Shown here in pieces: positions 1 to 5,197 of a stretch of DNA of 5,197 nt (position 1 is its first letter; each line of letters opens with the position of its first letter). Origin of the DNA: Bacteroidales bacterium (GTDB lineage: Bacteria > Bacteroidota > Bacteroidia > Bacteroidales > Dysgonomonadaceae); NCBI GenBank assembly GCA_012798745.1, contig JAAZMQ010000086.1, positions 1-5,197 on the forward strand, read 5' to 3'. The translations under genes were made by a program, and so were the position numbers. The notes beneath the pieces are model-generated. The model saw only the letters and a program-made list of their open reading frames with translations, had not been told where the DNA came from and ran no database searches.

Positions 1-203
1 AATTTTACTCGTGCCGTCATATCACTCGTGAAACACATTTCTTCTACAAAAAAAGGCACAAAAATGCCATCGATTTCCAGAAAATAATATGATGCATCCC
101 TATCGGAATATGATTTCCTATCAAATACAAGAAGCATCTCTCCTTTTACCCCATGAGGTTTTAACAGTTGTCCGATTTGAACGACATTTTCCGGAAATAT
201 CAT
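1..203 (-). CDS. rimM: Ribosome maturation factor RimM, N-terminal part (cut by the left window edge)
   Basis: RimM binds ribosomal protein S19 and helps mature the 30S subunit head in the cytoplasm. Only the first 67 residues are here; the frame stays open to base 1, so about 110 residues should lie outside. The start is the ATG at 201-203. The protein then shows the classic RimM opening, an IGQLL stretch followed by KPHGVKGE (residues 15-22), and later a DGIFVPFFVEE strand (residues 45-55) and a TSDMTARVK stretch (59-67), which match the N-terminal beta-barrel of Bacteroidota RimM as I know it. It begins 8 bp after the DUF4290 stop, so the two are probably cotranscribed. There is no Shine-Dalgarno motif before the ATG, as is usual in this phylum. 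The identification rests on motif recognition, and the partial length is a window effect, not a truncation. Confidence 0.88.
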   Translation of the reverse strand, partial: MIFPENVVQIGQLLKPHGVKGEMLLVFDRKSYSDRDASYYFLEIDGIFVPFFVEEMCFTSDMTARVK

Positions 204-211
204 AGATTTAT

Positions 212-805
212 TTAACGTTTTCGTTGAACTTTGATAGATTTCATTTTCTTACCAAAACCATTCGTTTTTATTTCCGGAATAGAATAAGTCGATGCGTCCA
301 ATTTTATTTTTCCGTCTGATAGTTCATACAAATCTTGAAAAATTTTCGCATCATCTACCTCTTTATTCCATTGAATGTACGACCGTTTCATTTGGCTTGT
401 CAACATATCGATAAGATGATTTTTTGCTTCCCCCTCCTCCATATCAGCAGCAATTTTAATCATCTTTTCCAGAATTTTACCGTAATGACGATATTTCATG
501 GTTGAACGATTATATTCGATACGACCCGGAGGGGTATTCAATTCCTCTTTTTTGACTACTTCGTAGGGATAGTCTATATCAAGTTTGAAATCCGACATTA
601 TAGCTAAATGATCCCATAAAATATGTTTAAAATCGTCCACATCACGTAAATGTGGAAACATATTTCCCATAATATTTATCACCGCCTGAGCACATTTTTT
701 TCGCTCGTCTCTGTCAGGAAGAGAGACACAATAATCCACCATATTCTGAATATTTCTCCCGTATTCAGGTAAAATCAATTGTTTTTGTTGTGTATTATAC
801 CTCAT
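212..805 (-). CDS. DUF4290 family protein
   Basis: This 197-residue protein belongs to a conserved Bacteroidota family of unknown function, DUF4290. I recognise it by the N-terminal run YNTQQKQLILPEYGRNIQNM and the central INIMGNMFPHLRDV and LWDHLAIMSDFKLDIDYPY stretches. The full length fits the family. It has no signal peptide and no membrane segment, so it should be cytoplasmic. It looks mainly helical and ends in a short basic tail (GKKMKSIKVQRKR). The ATG at 803-805 lies 11 bp after the stop of the glucosaminidase gene, and the gene ends 8 bp before rimM. This suggests one transcript carrying glucosaminidase, DUF4290 and rimM. In other Bacteroidales, as I recall, the gene sits next to murA, which hints at a link to cell-wall synthesis, but that is context only. 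No catalytic motif is visible and I assign no function. Confidence 0.9.
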   Translation of the reverse strand: MRYNTQQKQLILPEYGRNIQNMVDYCVSLPDRDERKKCAQAVINIMGNMFPHLRDVDDFKHILWDHLAIMSDFKLDIDYPYEVVKKEELNTPPGRIEYNRSTMKYRHYGKILEKMIKIAADMEEGEAKNHLIDMLTSQMKRSYIQWNKEVDDAKIFQDLYELSDGKIKLDASTYSIPEIKTNGFGKKMKSIKVQRKR

Positions 806-816
806 ATACTTTTACT

Positions 817-1746
817 TTATCTTAATTTAAGTACATCCCCTTCTTCGGGAACATAACTATAGCTTTTTTTATTTAAACGATACAAATTGCGAAGTCGAAT
901 ACCATACTTCTGAGAAATACTATGCATTGATTCGCCAACTTGTACAACGTGTTGATAGTAAGGTTCATCGGCTCTGCTTTTTTTCTTTTGAAAATTAACA
1001 ATATCACCTTCGTTCAACGGGAAACCTTTTGGAACCTCATTATATTTCAATAAATCTTTTTCCTTGAATCCGAATTCTTCTGCAATACCCGCATATGTAT
1101 CGCCCTCTACCGCAATTATATATACTAAACCATGTGTTTTATAAGGCTGATGTTTCCAACCCTCAGGAGAAAGTAACTTGCTTTTTTCTTTATATTTTTT
1201 CTGATAACTTTTATCATCAAACCGATACAGCTCGTAATCTTCGATCAATTTAATAAGTTTATTCGCGTAAGCTTTATCAGTGGCGTATCCTGTTGTCTGA
1301 AGTCCTCGAGCCCATCCTTTGTAATCCGTAGGCGAAAGATCGAACAATACTCTATAACGGCTTCCATATGCTAGGAATTCTGCATGATCCCGGTATGAAT
1401 CTTCTACGGTTTTATACTTTCGGAAACAATCATTCGGACCATCATCCGGAGCGTATACAGCCGGTCCGTTCCAATTGCGGTGACATTTGATTCCAAAATG
1501 ATTATTGGAATAGCGTGCCAGGTCGCTCATGCCTGCTCCTGATTCCAATAATCCTTGAGCTAAGGTGATAGATGCCGGAACACGATACTTTTGCATATGT
1601 TCCACAGCTATGTTGCTGTATTTTTTAATATAAGCCTCGTAAGCTTTTATTCTCGTTTGCCCATAAACCCCTGCGGAAAAAAATAAAGCCGCCAAAACAA
1701 AATAGACAGGCGAAATATATTTATATTTGTCTCTAAAGAATGTCAT
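817..1746 (-). CDS. Secreted N-acetylglucosaminidase (GH73 / FlgJ-like) with two C-terminal LysM domains
   Basis: A peptidoglycan hydrolase predicted to cut between N-acetylglucosamine and N-acetylmuramic acid in the periplasm. With the ATG at 1744-1746 it is 309 residues. The order is a signal peptide (about 1-29: charged RDKYKY stretch, hydrophobic core, likely cut after VYG), a glucosaminidase domain (about 42-172) with the likely catalytic Glu68 in AQGLLESGAG and the SNNHFGIKC motif, then LysM 1 (about 208-254) and LysM 2 (about 265-309), which bind glycan. The reading frame extends 8 codons further up to a TTG at 1768-1770, but those residues (IFFGYRV) would spoil the n-region of the signal peptide, so I prefer the ATG. 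It is divergent from cdd and is followed after 11 bp by DUF4290. Such proteins are often annotated as hemagglutinin or FlgJ-like; with no flagellar genes here, a role in wall remodelling is more likely. Whether it is an endo- or exo-enzyme cannot be read from the sequence. Confidence 0.88.
   Translation of the reverse strand: MTFFRDKYKYISPVYFVLAALFFSAGVYGQTRIKAYEAYIKKYSNIAVEHMQKYRVPASITLAQGLLESGAGMSDLARYSNNHFGIKCHRNWNGPAVYAPDDGPNDCFRKYKTVEDSYRDHAEFLAYGSRYRVLFDLSPTDYKGWARGLQTTGYATDKAYANKLIKLIEDYELYRFDDKSYQKKYKEKSKLLSPEGWKHQPYKTHGLVYIIAVEGDTYAGIAEEFGFKEKDLLKYNEVPKGFPLNEGDIVNFQKKKSRADEPYYQHVVQVGESMHSISQKYGIRLRNLYRLNKKSYSYVPEEGDVLKLR
1722..1729 (+). promoter_or_regulatory. Candidate -7 box of the cdd promoter
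   Basis: The sequence TATATTTG matches the Bacteroidota -7 consensus TAnnTTTG exactly and points at cdd, whose ATG is about 55 bp downstream. It lies inside the 5' coding part of the divergent glucosaminidase gene, because the gap between the two starts is only 39 bp. I see no TTTG or TTG at the usual -33 spacing, so this is a half-site only and could be chance in AT-rich DNA. Confidence 0.4.
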
Positions 1747-1785
1747 TACACGATATCCGAAAAAAATCAATAATTTATTATTAAA

Positions 1786-2262
1786 ATGAACGAAATTAAT
1801 CTGATTACAAAGATAAAAGTTTATCGGATAGAAGAGTGCTCCAAAATCGAAAAAAAACTTATAGAAGAAGCAAAAAAAGTTTCACAATATGCTTATGCAC
1901 CTTACTCAACCTTCCAGGTAGGGTCCGCTATCTTATTTGACGACAGCACTATTCTATCAGCCAACAATCAAGAAAACGCTGCCTATCCTTCAGGGTTATG
2001 TGCAGAACGCATCGCGGTTTTCTTTGCCAATGCCAATTATCCTGAAAAAAGAATCACAGCACTCGCTATTGCGGCTTTTCATGAAGGAAAATTCACAAAA
2101 AATGCCATTACTCCGTGTGGTGCTTGCCGACAAGTTCTTTTAGAAACAGAAAATCGATTTAAAACGCCAATACAAATAATCATGTATGGTGAAGATAGCA
2201 TTTATATGGTGGATAGCGTAAAAGACCTCCTTCCGCTAAACTTTGGGGAAAAAATGCCTTAA
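1786..2262 (+). CDS. cdd: Cytidine deaminase
   Basis: Converts cytidine and deoxycytidine to uridine and deoxyuridine with release of ammonia, in cytoplasmic pyrimidine salvage. The 158-residue length fits the small tetrameric, zinc-dependent class. The fold's landmarks are in order: the N-terminal helix leading to APYSTFQVGSAI (residues 38-49), the substrate-binding NQENAAYPSG stretch (61-70), CAE at 72-74 (zinc Cys72 and proton-shuttling Glu74), and PCGAC at 110-114 (zinc Cys111 and Cys114). Three cysteine zinc ligands are typical of this class. The ATG at 1786 gives the same kind of N-terminus (short lead, then ITKIKVY) that I know from Bacteroides homologues. It is the only plus-strand gene, divergent from the glucosaminidase gene and convergent with the lipoprotein gene, with 11 bp between the two stops. 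It is therefore probably monocistronic. Nothing odd is seen in the active site. Confidence 0.95.
   Translation: MNEINLITKIKVYRIEECSKIEKKLIEEAKKVSQYAYAPYSTFQVGSAILFDDSTILSANNQENAAYPSGLCAERIAVFFANANYPEKRITALAIAAFHEGKFTKNAITPCGACRQVLLETENRFKTPIQIIMYGEDSIYMVDSVKDLLPLNFGEKMP
1808..1815 (-). promoter_or_regulatory. Candidate -7 box of the glucosaminidase operon promoter
   Basis: On the minus strand this reads TATCTTTG, an exact match to TAnnTTTG, about 60 bp upstream of the ATG of the glucosaminidase gene. It lies within the first ten codons of cdd. The nearest TTTG further upstream on that strand (1842-1845) is 26 bp away, longer than the usual spacing of about 19-21, so the -33 element is poor. 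If real, it would drive the glucosaminidase, DUF4290 and rimM transcript. Confidence 0.35.
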
Positions 2263-2273
2263 ATTCAGCACTA

Positions 2274-2777
2274 TTAAAACGAAGTTTCTTCTAAAGCAAC
2301 CAAATACCATTGTCCGCCTTCTCGTTTAAAATAATAATTGGCATAAATACCGTTATTAATCCCTCGAAGCTCCACAATAGCCGAATCGGGCTTAAAAAGA
2401 ACATCTTGATAATATTGATCACACTCGCGGGTTATATAAGTGCTATCATAAGTAAGATCCAGATGTTCCCACTCCTGTTTTTGAATTGTTTCTTCTTTAA
2501 GAATTATTCCTTCTTCTTCCTCATCAAGATCAGACACAACAGCTTTAACAGGAAAAACAATACGTTTTAATTGAAATATTCTGTCAGTACTGAATTTCTC
2601 GAGAAAATCATAAAAATTTTCGCTAACTGTCACAGATTGGGAATTGTTTTGGTTTAATTGTGAAGCTGAAAGAGTTTCTGAATTTGCAATTATACTCCTG
2701 TCATTTGTTTTTTCACTTGAGCATGAACTTAGTAAAATGGCTAACTCAATAAAAATAAAACAGATAATCTTCATCAT
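2274..2777 (-). CDS. Small lipoprotein, resembling the DUF4348 family
   Basis: A 167-residue protein of unknown function. It opens with a lipoprotein signal peptide: Lys3, a hydrophobic run, and the lipobox LSSC with the lipidated Cys19. After it comes a polar Ser/Asn-rich linker (about 20-50), then a compact domain (about 52-167) with FYDFLEKFSTDRIFQLKRI, an acidic DLDEEEEG loop, and a C-terminal GIYANYYFKREGGQWYLVAL stretch. The closing strand pattern (Tyr-rich, then WYLV) and the FQ..RI.FP motif recall the Bacteroidota DUF4348 lipoproteins; this family call is from memory and moderate. The residues after the cysteine (SSEKT) are only weakly acidic, so surface export is undecided. Glu11 inside the hydrophobic core is unusual. 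Two ATGs in tandem (2775-2777 and 2772-2774) make the exact start uncertain by one residue. It follows rodA on the same strand but has its own promoter, so any link to the elongation machinery is unproven. Confidence 0.75.
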   Translation of the reverse strand: MMKIICFIFIELAILLSSCSSEKTNDRSIIANSETLSASQLNQNNSQSVTVSENFYDFLEKFSTDRIFQLKRIVFPVKAVVSDLDEEEEGIILKEETIQKQEWEHLDLTYDSTYITRECDQYYQDVLFKPDSAIVELRGINNGIYANYYFKREGGQWYLVALEETSF

Positions 2778-2797
2778 GTTGAATATAAAATACCTTG

Positions 2798-2827
2798 CAA
2801 AGGTACGTAGAAAAGTTGATTGTCAAA
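2798..2827 (-). promoter_or_regulatory. Bacteroidota-type promoter of the lipoprotein gene
   Basis: On the minus strand a TTTG (2827-2824) is followed after 18 bp by TACCTTTG (2805-2798). This matches the primary sigma factor consensus of Bacteroidota, TTTG then TAnnTTTG, with the spacer about one base short of the usual 19-21. Transcription would begin near 2790 and leave a short leader of roughly 15 bases before the ATG at 2777. The promoter sits in the 65 bp gap after the rodA stop. It is the best promoter in the window. Confidence 0.7.
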
Positions 2828-2842
2828 AATAAATATAGCAGC

Positions 2843-4300
2843 TCATTTCTTTCGCCGAGATTTATCTAATCTTAGAAAAATGAAAAGTAAAAAAGTAAAT
2901 CCCCACAATGAAGATCCTCCATAACTAAAAAAAGGCAAAGGAATTCCGATTACCGGCATAATTCCGATTACCATACCGATATTAATAATAAGATGAAAAA
3001 GAAAAACACTCACCACCCCATAGCCATAAACCCGTCCAAAGGTTGTGTTTTGTCGTTCCGACAGATAAACAAGCCGAAGAATAAAACATAAATATAAAAT
3101 CAAAACGATACTCGCTCCCACAAATCCTGCTTCCTCAGCAATTGTACAAAAAATAAAATCGGTATCTTGTTCAGGCACATATTTTAATTTGGTTTGTGTT
3201 CCCTTCAAAAATCCTTTACCCAAAAAACCGCCCGATCCAATAGCTATTTTCGATTGTCCAACATGATAACCTGCTCCTCGAAAATCTTGTTTCATACCCA
3301 ATGCCACCTCGATTCGTATTCGCTGATGAGGTTGCAGAACATCGTTAAACACATATTCTGTCGATTCCAAAAAAACAAAAGATCCAATTGCAAAAGCCAA
3401 CATGTATACATATACTCTTTTTCTATACAAGAAAAAAAGATATAACAAATACAAAATTACCGTTCCTAACGCAATAAGCGCAACGATTCCCCAATCTATT
3501 TTTACACCAACGAAACTAAAAAAGTAAGCTATTAAAAAAACTGCTACCGATATTCCCAACATGGTGTAAACAACTTCTTTTCGTTTTACATAATTTCTCA
3601 CCATTACCGTAGTAAATAAAATAATGAGAATAAGCGTAATAAACTCGCCCAATGAAAACAGACCTATTTGGGTGTCCGAAAACTTGATTCCAAGTACAAA
3701 ATAGACAATTGCAGCTACTAATACAAACAAAATGCCTCCGGGTAACCCTTCTCTGAACAGCACCAAAAGAAAGCTCAAATAAACCAGCGCAGTACCGGTT
3801 TCACTTTGTAAAACAACAAAAAGAACCGGCAGCAATATGATAGAAAAGGTAAGTAGTAAATTTTTCCATTCCATCAACCGGAAATCGTATAAACTAAATA
3901 CCTTAGCTAACGCTAAAGCAATAATGAACTTCATGAATTCAGCCGGTTGAAGTCGCACAGGTCCTAATACCAACCACGAGCGTGATCCATTAATCTCGGG
4001 AGCCACAATAAGAGTTACGATGAGCAGAAAAATACCTACCAAATAAAAAACAAAAGCGTATGTTTCATAAAATCCCGTATCAATTTTCAGCAATGCGAAA
4101 GCCAGCATAAGAGAAGTACCTATCCACACCAGTTGCATTGTTGCTCTCTCGGACAAATCAAACAAACTTACCGCATTTTCAATATCATAACTTGCAGCGT
4201 ATACACTAAGCCAACCAAGAATGAGAAAAAGTACGTACATCAACACTGTTAGCCGATCAACTTGTCCTTTATCTGTTATTTCTCTGTTGTTTAGAGACAT
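2843..4300 (-). CDS. rodA: RodA, SEDS-family peptidoglycan glycosyltransferase
   Basis: RodA is the inner-membrane polymerase that joins lipid II into glycan strands during cell elongation, in complex with PBP2. SEDS landmarks are all present: NGSRSW (residues 104-109; Trp109 is probably the counterpart of the essential Trp of Bacillus RodA), QPAEFMK (118-124), QSETGTALVY (165-174), QRIRI (326-330), the large periplasmic loop with GQSKIAIGSGG then GTQTKL and PEQDTDFIF, where Asp381 should be the essential acidic residue, and the C-terminal GIPLPFFSYGGSS (452-464). The 485-residue length exceeds the about 370 of E. coli RodA: between QSETG and QRIRI there are about 160 residues instead of roughly 55, filled by about four extra hydrophobic segments (near 187-204, 219-235, 243-263, 269-313). 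I count about 14 membrane segments in place of 10. The start is the ATG 9 bp after the mrdA stop, so the two form an operon. The C-terminus is basic (RLDKSRRKK), facing the cytoplasm. Confidence 0.95.
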   Translation of the reverse strand: MSLNNREITDKGQVDRLTVLMYVLFLILGWLSVYAASYDIENAVSLFDLSERATMQLVWIGTSLMLAFALLKIDTGFYETYAFVFYLVGIFLLIVTLIVAPEINGSRSWLVLGPVRLQPAEFMKFIIALALAKVFSLYDFRLMEWKNLLLTFSIILLPVLFVVLQSETGTALVYLSFLLVLFREGLPGGILFVLVAAIVYFVLGIKFSDTQIGLFSLGEFITLILIILFTTVMVRNYVKRKEVVYTMLGISVAVFLIAYFFSFVGVKIDWGIVALIALGTVILYLLYLFFLYRKRVYVYMLAFAIGSFVFLESTEYVFNDVLQPHQRIRIEVALGMKQDFRGAGYHVGQSKIAIGSGGFLGKGFLKGTQTKLKYVPEQDTDFIFCTIAEEAGFVGASIVLILYLCFILRLVYLSERQNTTFGRVYGYGVVSVFLFHLIINIGMVIGIMPVIGIPLPFFSYGGSSLWGFTFLLFIFLRLDKSRRKK

Positions 4301-4309
4301 AATGTTTAA

Positions 4310-5197
4310 TTATTTTTTGTTTTGAAGCGAATCGTTTTTAACGATCGAAAGCTCTCGAGTGTATATATGAGGAAGAATAGTTGTATTTACAATTCGATTT
4401 TCAAGCCATTTATCTGTTTCGGGTATGGAATCGTTAAAGAATTTCTGAAGCATAAGCCTTCCAATGGGCACAGCATTACTTGCCCCGAATCGTCCGTTTT
4501 CTACAACCACCGCAATAGCCACACGAGGATTATCTTTGGGAGCAAAACCCATAAAAAGAGAATGATCATCGCCGTGCGGATTTTGGGAAGTACCGGTTTT
4601 TCCACACACTTCAATTTCGGGTAAGAGATTGGCAGTACGGCAAGTACCTCCCGTAACAGCATTTGCCATGCCTTGTGCTATTATTTCAAAAATAGAGCGA
4701 TCAATATCCGCATAGCGTTTCCGGGTATAAAGTGTATCTAAAGGGGCTCCTTTACGCTCATGCACCACATGAGGCACATAATAATACCCCCTATTTGCCA
4801 CAACAGCGGCAAAATTAGCTATTTGCACAGGCGTTGCCAAAATTTCTCCTTGTCCTATGGCAATAGATATAATATTGTGCGCATTCCAATTATTTCTTTT
4901 CAATACTTTATTGTAAAACTTACTGTTTGGGATAAATCCTTTCTTTTCCGAAGGAAGATCTACACCGAGTCTATCACCATAACCCATCTTGTTTAAATAA
5001 CTCTTCCACACATCAAAAGCCTCATTTACATCGGTATATTTTTCTCTGTTACTCAACATCGCGTTCAAACCGTAACAGAAAAACGAATTACACGAAGTAG
5101 CTAATGCCGGTACAATAGATAATGGCGAAGCATGACCATGACAAGCCGGACGTCCACCCAAAGGGGGATAACCATGAAAACAACTGTATCGTGTTTC
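4310..5197 (-). CDS. mrdA: Penicillin-binding protein 2, elongation transpeptidase (C-terminal part; cut by the right window edge)
   Basis: PBP2 is the class B penicillin-binding protein that cross-links new glycan made by RodA, anchored in the inner membrane with its catalytic domain in the periplasm. The frame is open to base 5197, so the gene enters from outside; the 295 residues here are roughly the last half of a protein usually 600 or more long. The TTG at 5159-5161 is an internal codon, not the start. Seen in order: GGRPACHGH, the second active-site motif SCN (codons at 5087-5095), the AIGQGEILATPVQIANF segment, and the third motif KTGT (4589-4600). The nucleophile SxxK motif and the dimerisation domain lie outside the window. 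The conserved GFAPKDNPRVAIAVVVENG strand follows KTGT as expected. It is 9 bp upstream of rodA, the standard mrdA-rodA pair; mreBCD would be expected further upstream, beyond the right edge. Confidence 0.94.
   Translation of the reverse strand, partial: ETRYSCFHGYPPLGGRPACHGHASPLSIVPALATSCNSFFCYGLNAMLSNREKYTDVNEAFDVWKSYLNKMGYGDRLGVDLPSEKKGFIPNSKFYNKVLKRNNWNAHNIISIAIGQGEILATPVQIANFAAVVANRGYYYVPHVVHERKGAPLDTLYTRKRYADIDRSIFEIIAQGMANAVTGGTCRTANLLPEIEVCGKTGTSQNPHGDDHSLFMGFAPKDNPRVAIAVVVENGRFGASNAVPIGRLMLQKFFNDSIPETDKWLENRIVNTTILPHIYTRELSIVKNDSLQNKK

Noticed and set aside
1937..2143. A 68-codon frame on the plus strand inside cdd.
   Set aside because: It overlaps cdd in another frame across the zinc-binding region, whose protein sequence is strongly conserved, and has no features of a real gene.
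2238..2287. Possible terminator for the convergent cdd and lipoprotein genes: AAACTT at 2238 and AAGTTT at 2282.
   Set aside because: The arms are only six AT-rich pairs with a loop of about 38 bases and no U-run in the right place. This is too weak to call a hairpin terminator; the 11 bp between the stops holds nothing recognisable.
2943..2972. A 12-base direct repeat (attccgattacc) occurring twice, 18 bp apart.
   Set aside because: It lies in frame in rodA and encodes the two VIGI units of MVIGIMPVIGIP, a conserved SEDS motif. The spacing of six codons follows from the protein, so I see no separate DNA function.
3194..3445. Plus-strand open frames of 60-100 codons within rodA, mrdA and the lipoprotein gene (for example 3194-3445, 4322-4624, 4760-4996, 2310-2570, 2644-2832).
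   Set aside because: They run antisense to genes with clear family motifs, show no domain pattern of their own, and have no good promoter or start context. They are shadows of the real genes.
5159..5161. An apparent start codon (TTG) for a 283-residue protein at the right end.
   Set aside because: The same frame stays open to base 5197, and the upstream residues continue the PBP2 transpeptidase domain. The TTG is an internal leucine codon of mrdA.
1..5197. Search for mobile, defence, CRISPR or RNA-gene content.
   Set aside because: No terminal inverted repeats, transposase or integrase motifs, repeat-spacer pattern, tRNA-like cloverleaf or rRNA stretch could be found by eye. Nearly every base is accounted for by housekeeping genes.

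Overview
The window is AT-rich chromosomal DNA from a member of the phylum Bacteroidota, most likely the order Bacteroidales. The evidence is a DUF4290 protein, a Bacteroidales-type PBP2 and an enlarged RodA, a cytidine deaminase of the Bacteroides type, promoter boxes matching the Bacteroidota -7 consensus TAnnTTTG, and A/T-rich start contexts with no Shine-Dalgarno sequence. I cannot name the genus from sequence alone. Everything looks like core housekeeping DNA. I see no transposon, phage, CRISPR, defence, toxin or RNA gene, and coding density is very high, with the longest non-coding gap about 65 bp.

Layout from right to left, since most genes are on the minus strand. The right edge cuts the gene for the elongation transpeptidase PBP2 (mrdA), whose C-terminal 295 residues are present. 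Nine bases downstream comes rodA, the SEDS glycosyltransferase that pairs with PBP2. These two would be the tail of a rod-shape operon. Next, on the same strand but behind its own good promoter, is a small lipoprotein that resembles the DUF4348 family. Its 3' end converges on cdd, a cytidine deaminase and the only plus-strand gene. cdd is divergent from a secreted GH73-type N-acetylglucosaminidase with two LysM domains. That hydrolase is followed at short spacing by a DUF4290 gene, and 8 bp later by the first 67 codons of rimM, which runs off the left edge.

Functionally, the right half builds the lateral wall: RodA polymerises glycan strands and PBP2 cross-links them. The middle gene on the left arm cuts glycan strands, so synthesis and remodelling of peptidoglycan sit within about 5 kb. 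cdd (pyrimidine salvage) and rimM (30S ribosome maturation) are unrelated housekeeping neighbours. The points most worth checking are the direct DUF4290-rimM junction, where I remember murA lying in other Bacteroidales; the roughly 100-residue membrane expansion in RodA; and the apparently interlocked divergent promoters between cdd and the glucosaminidase gene. I did not find a convincing new biological system here.
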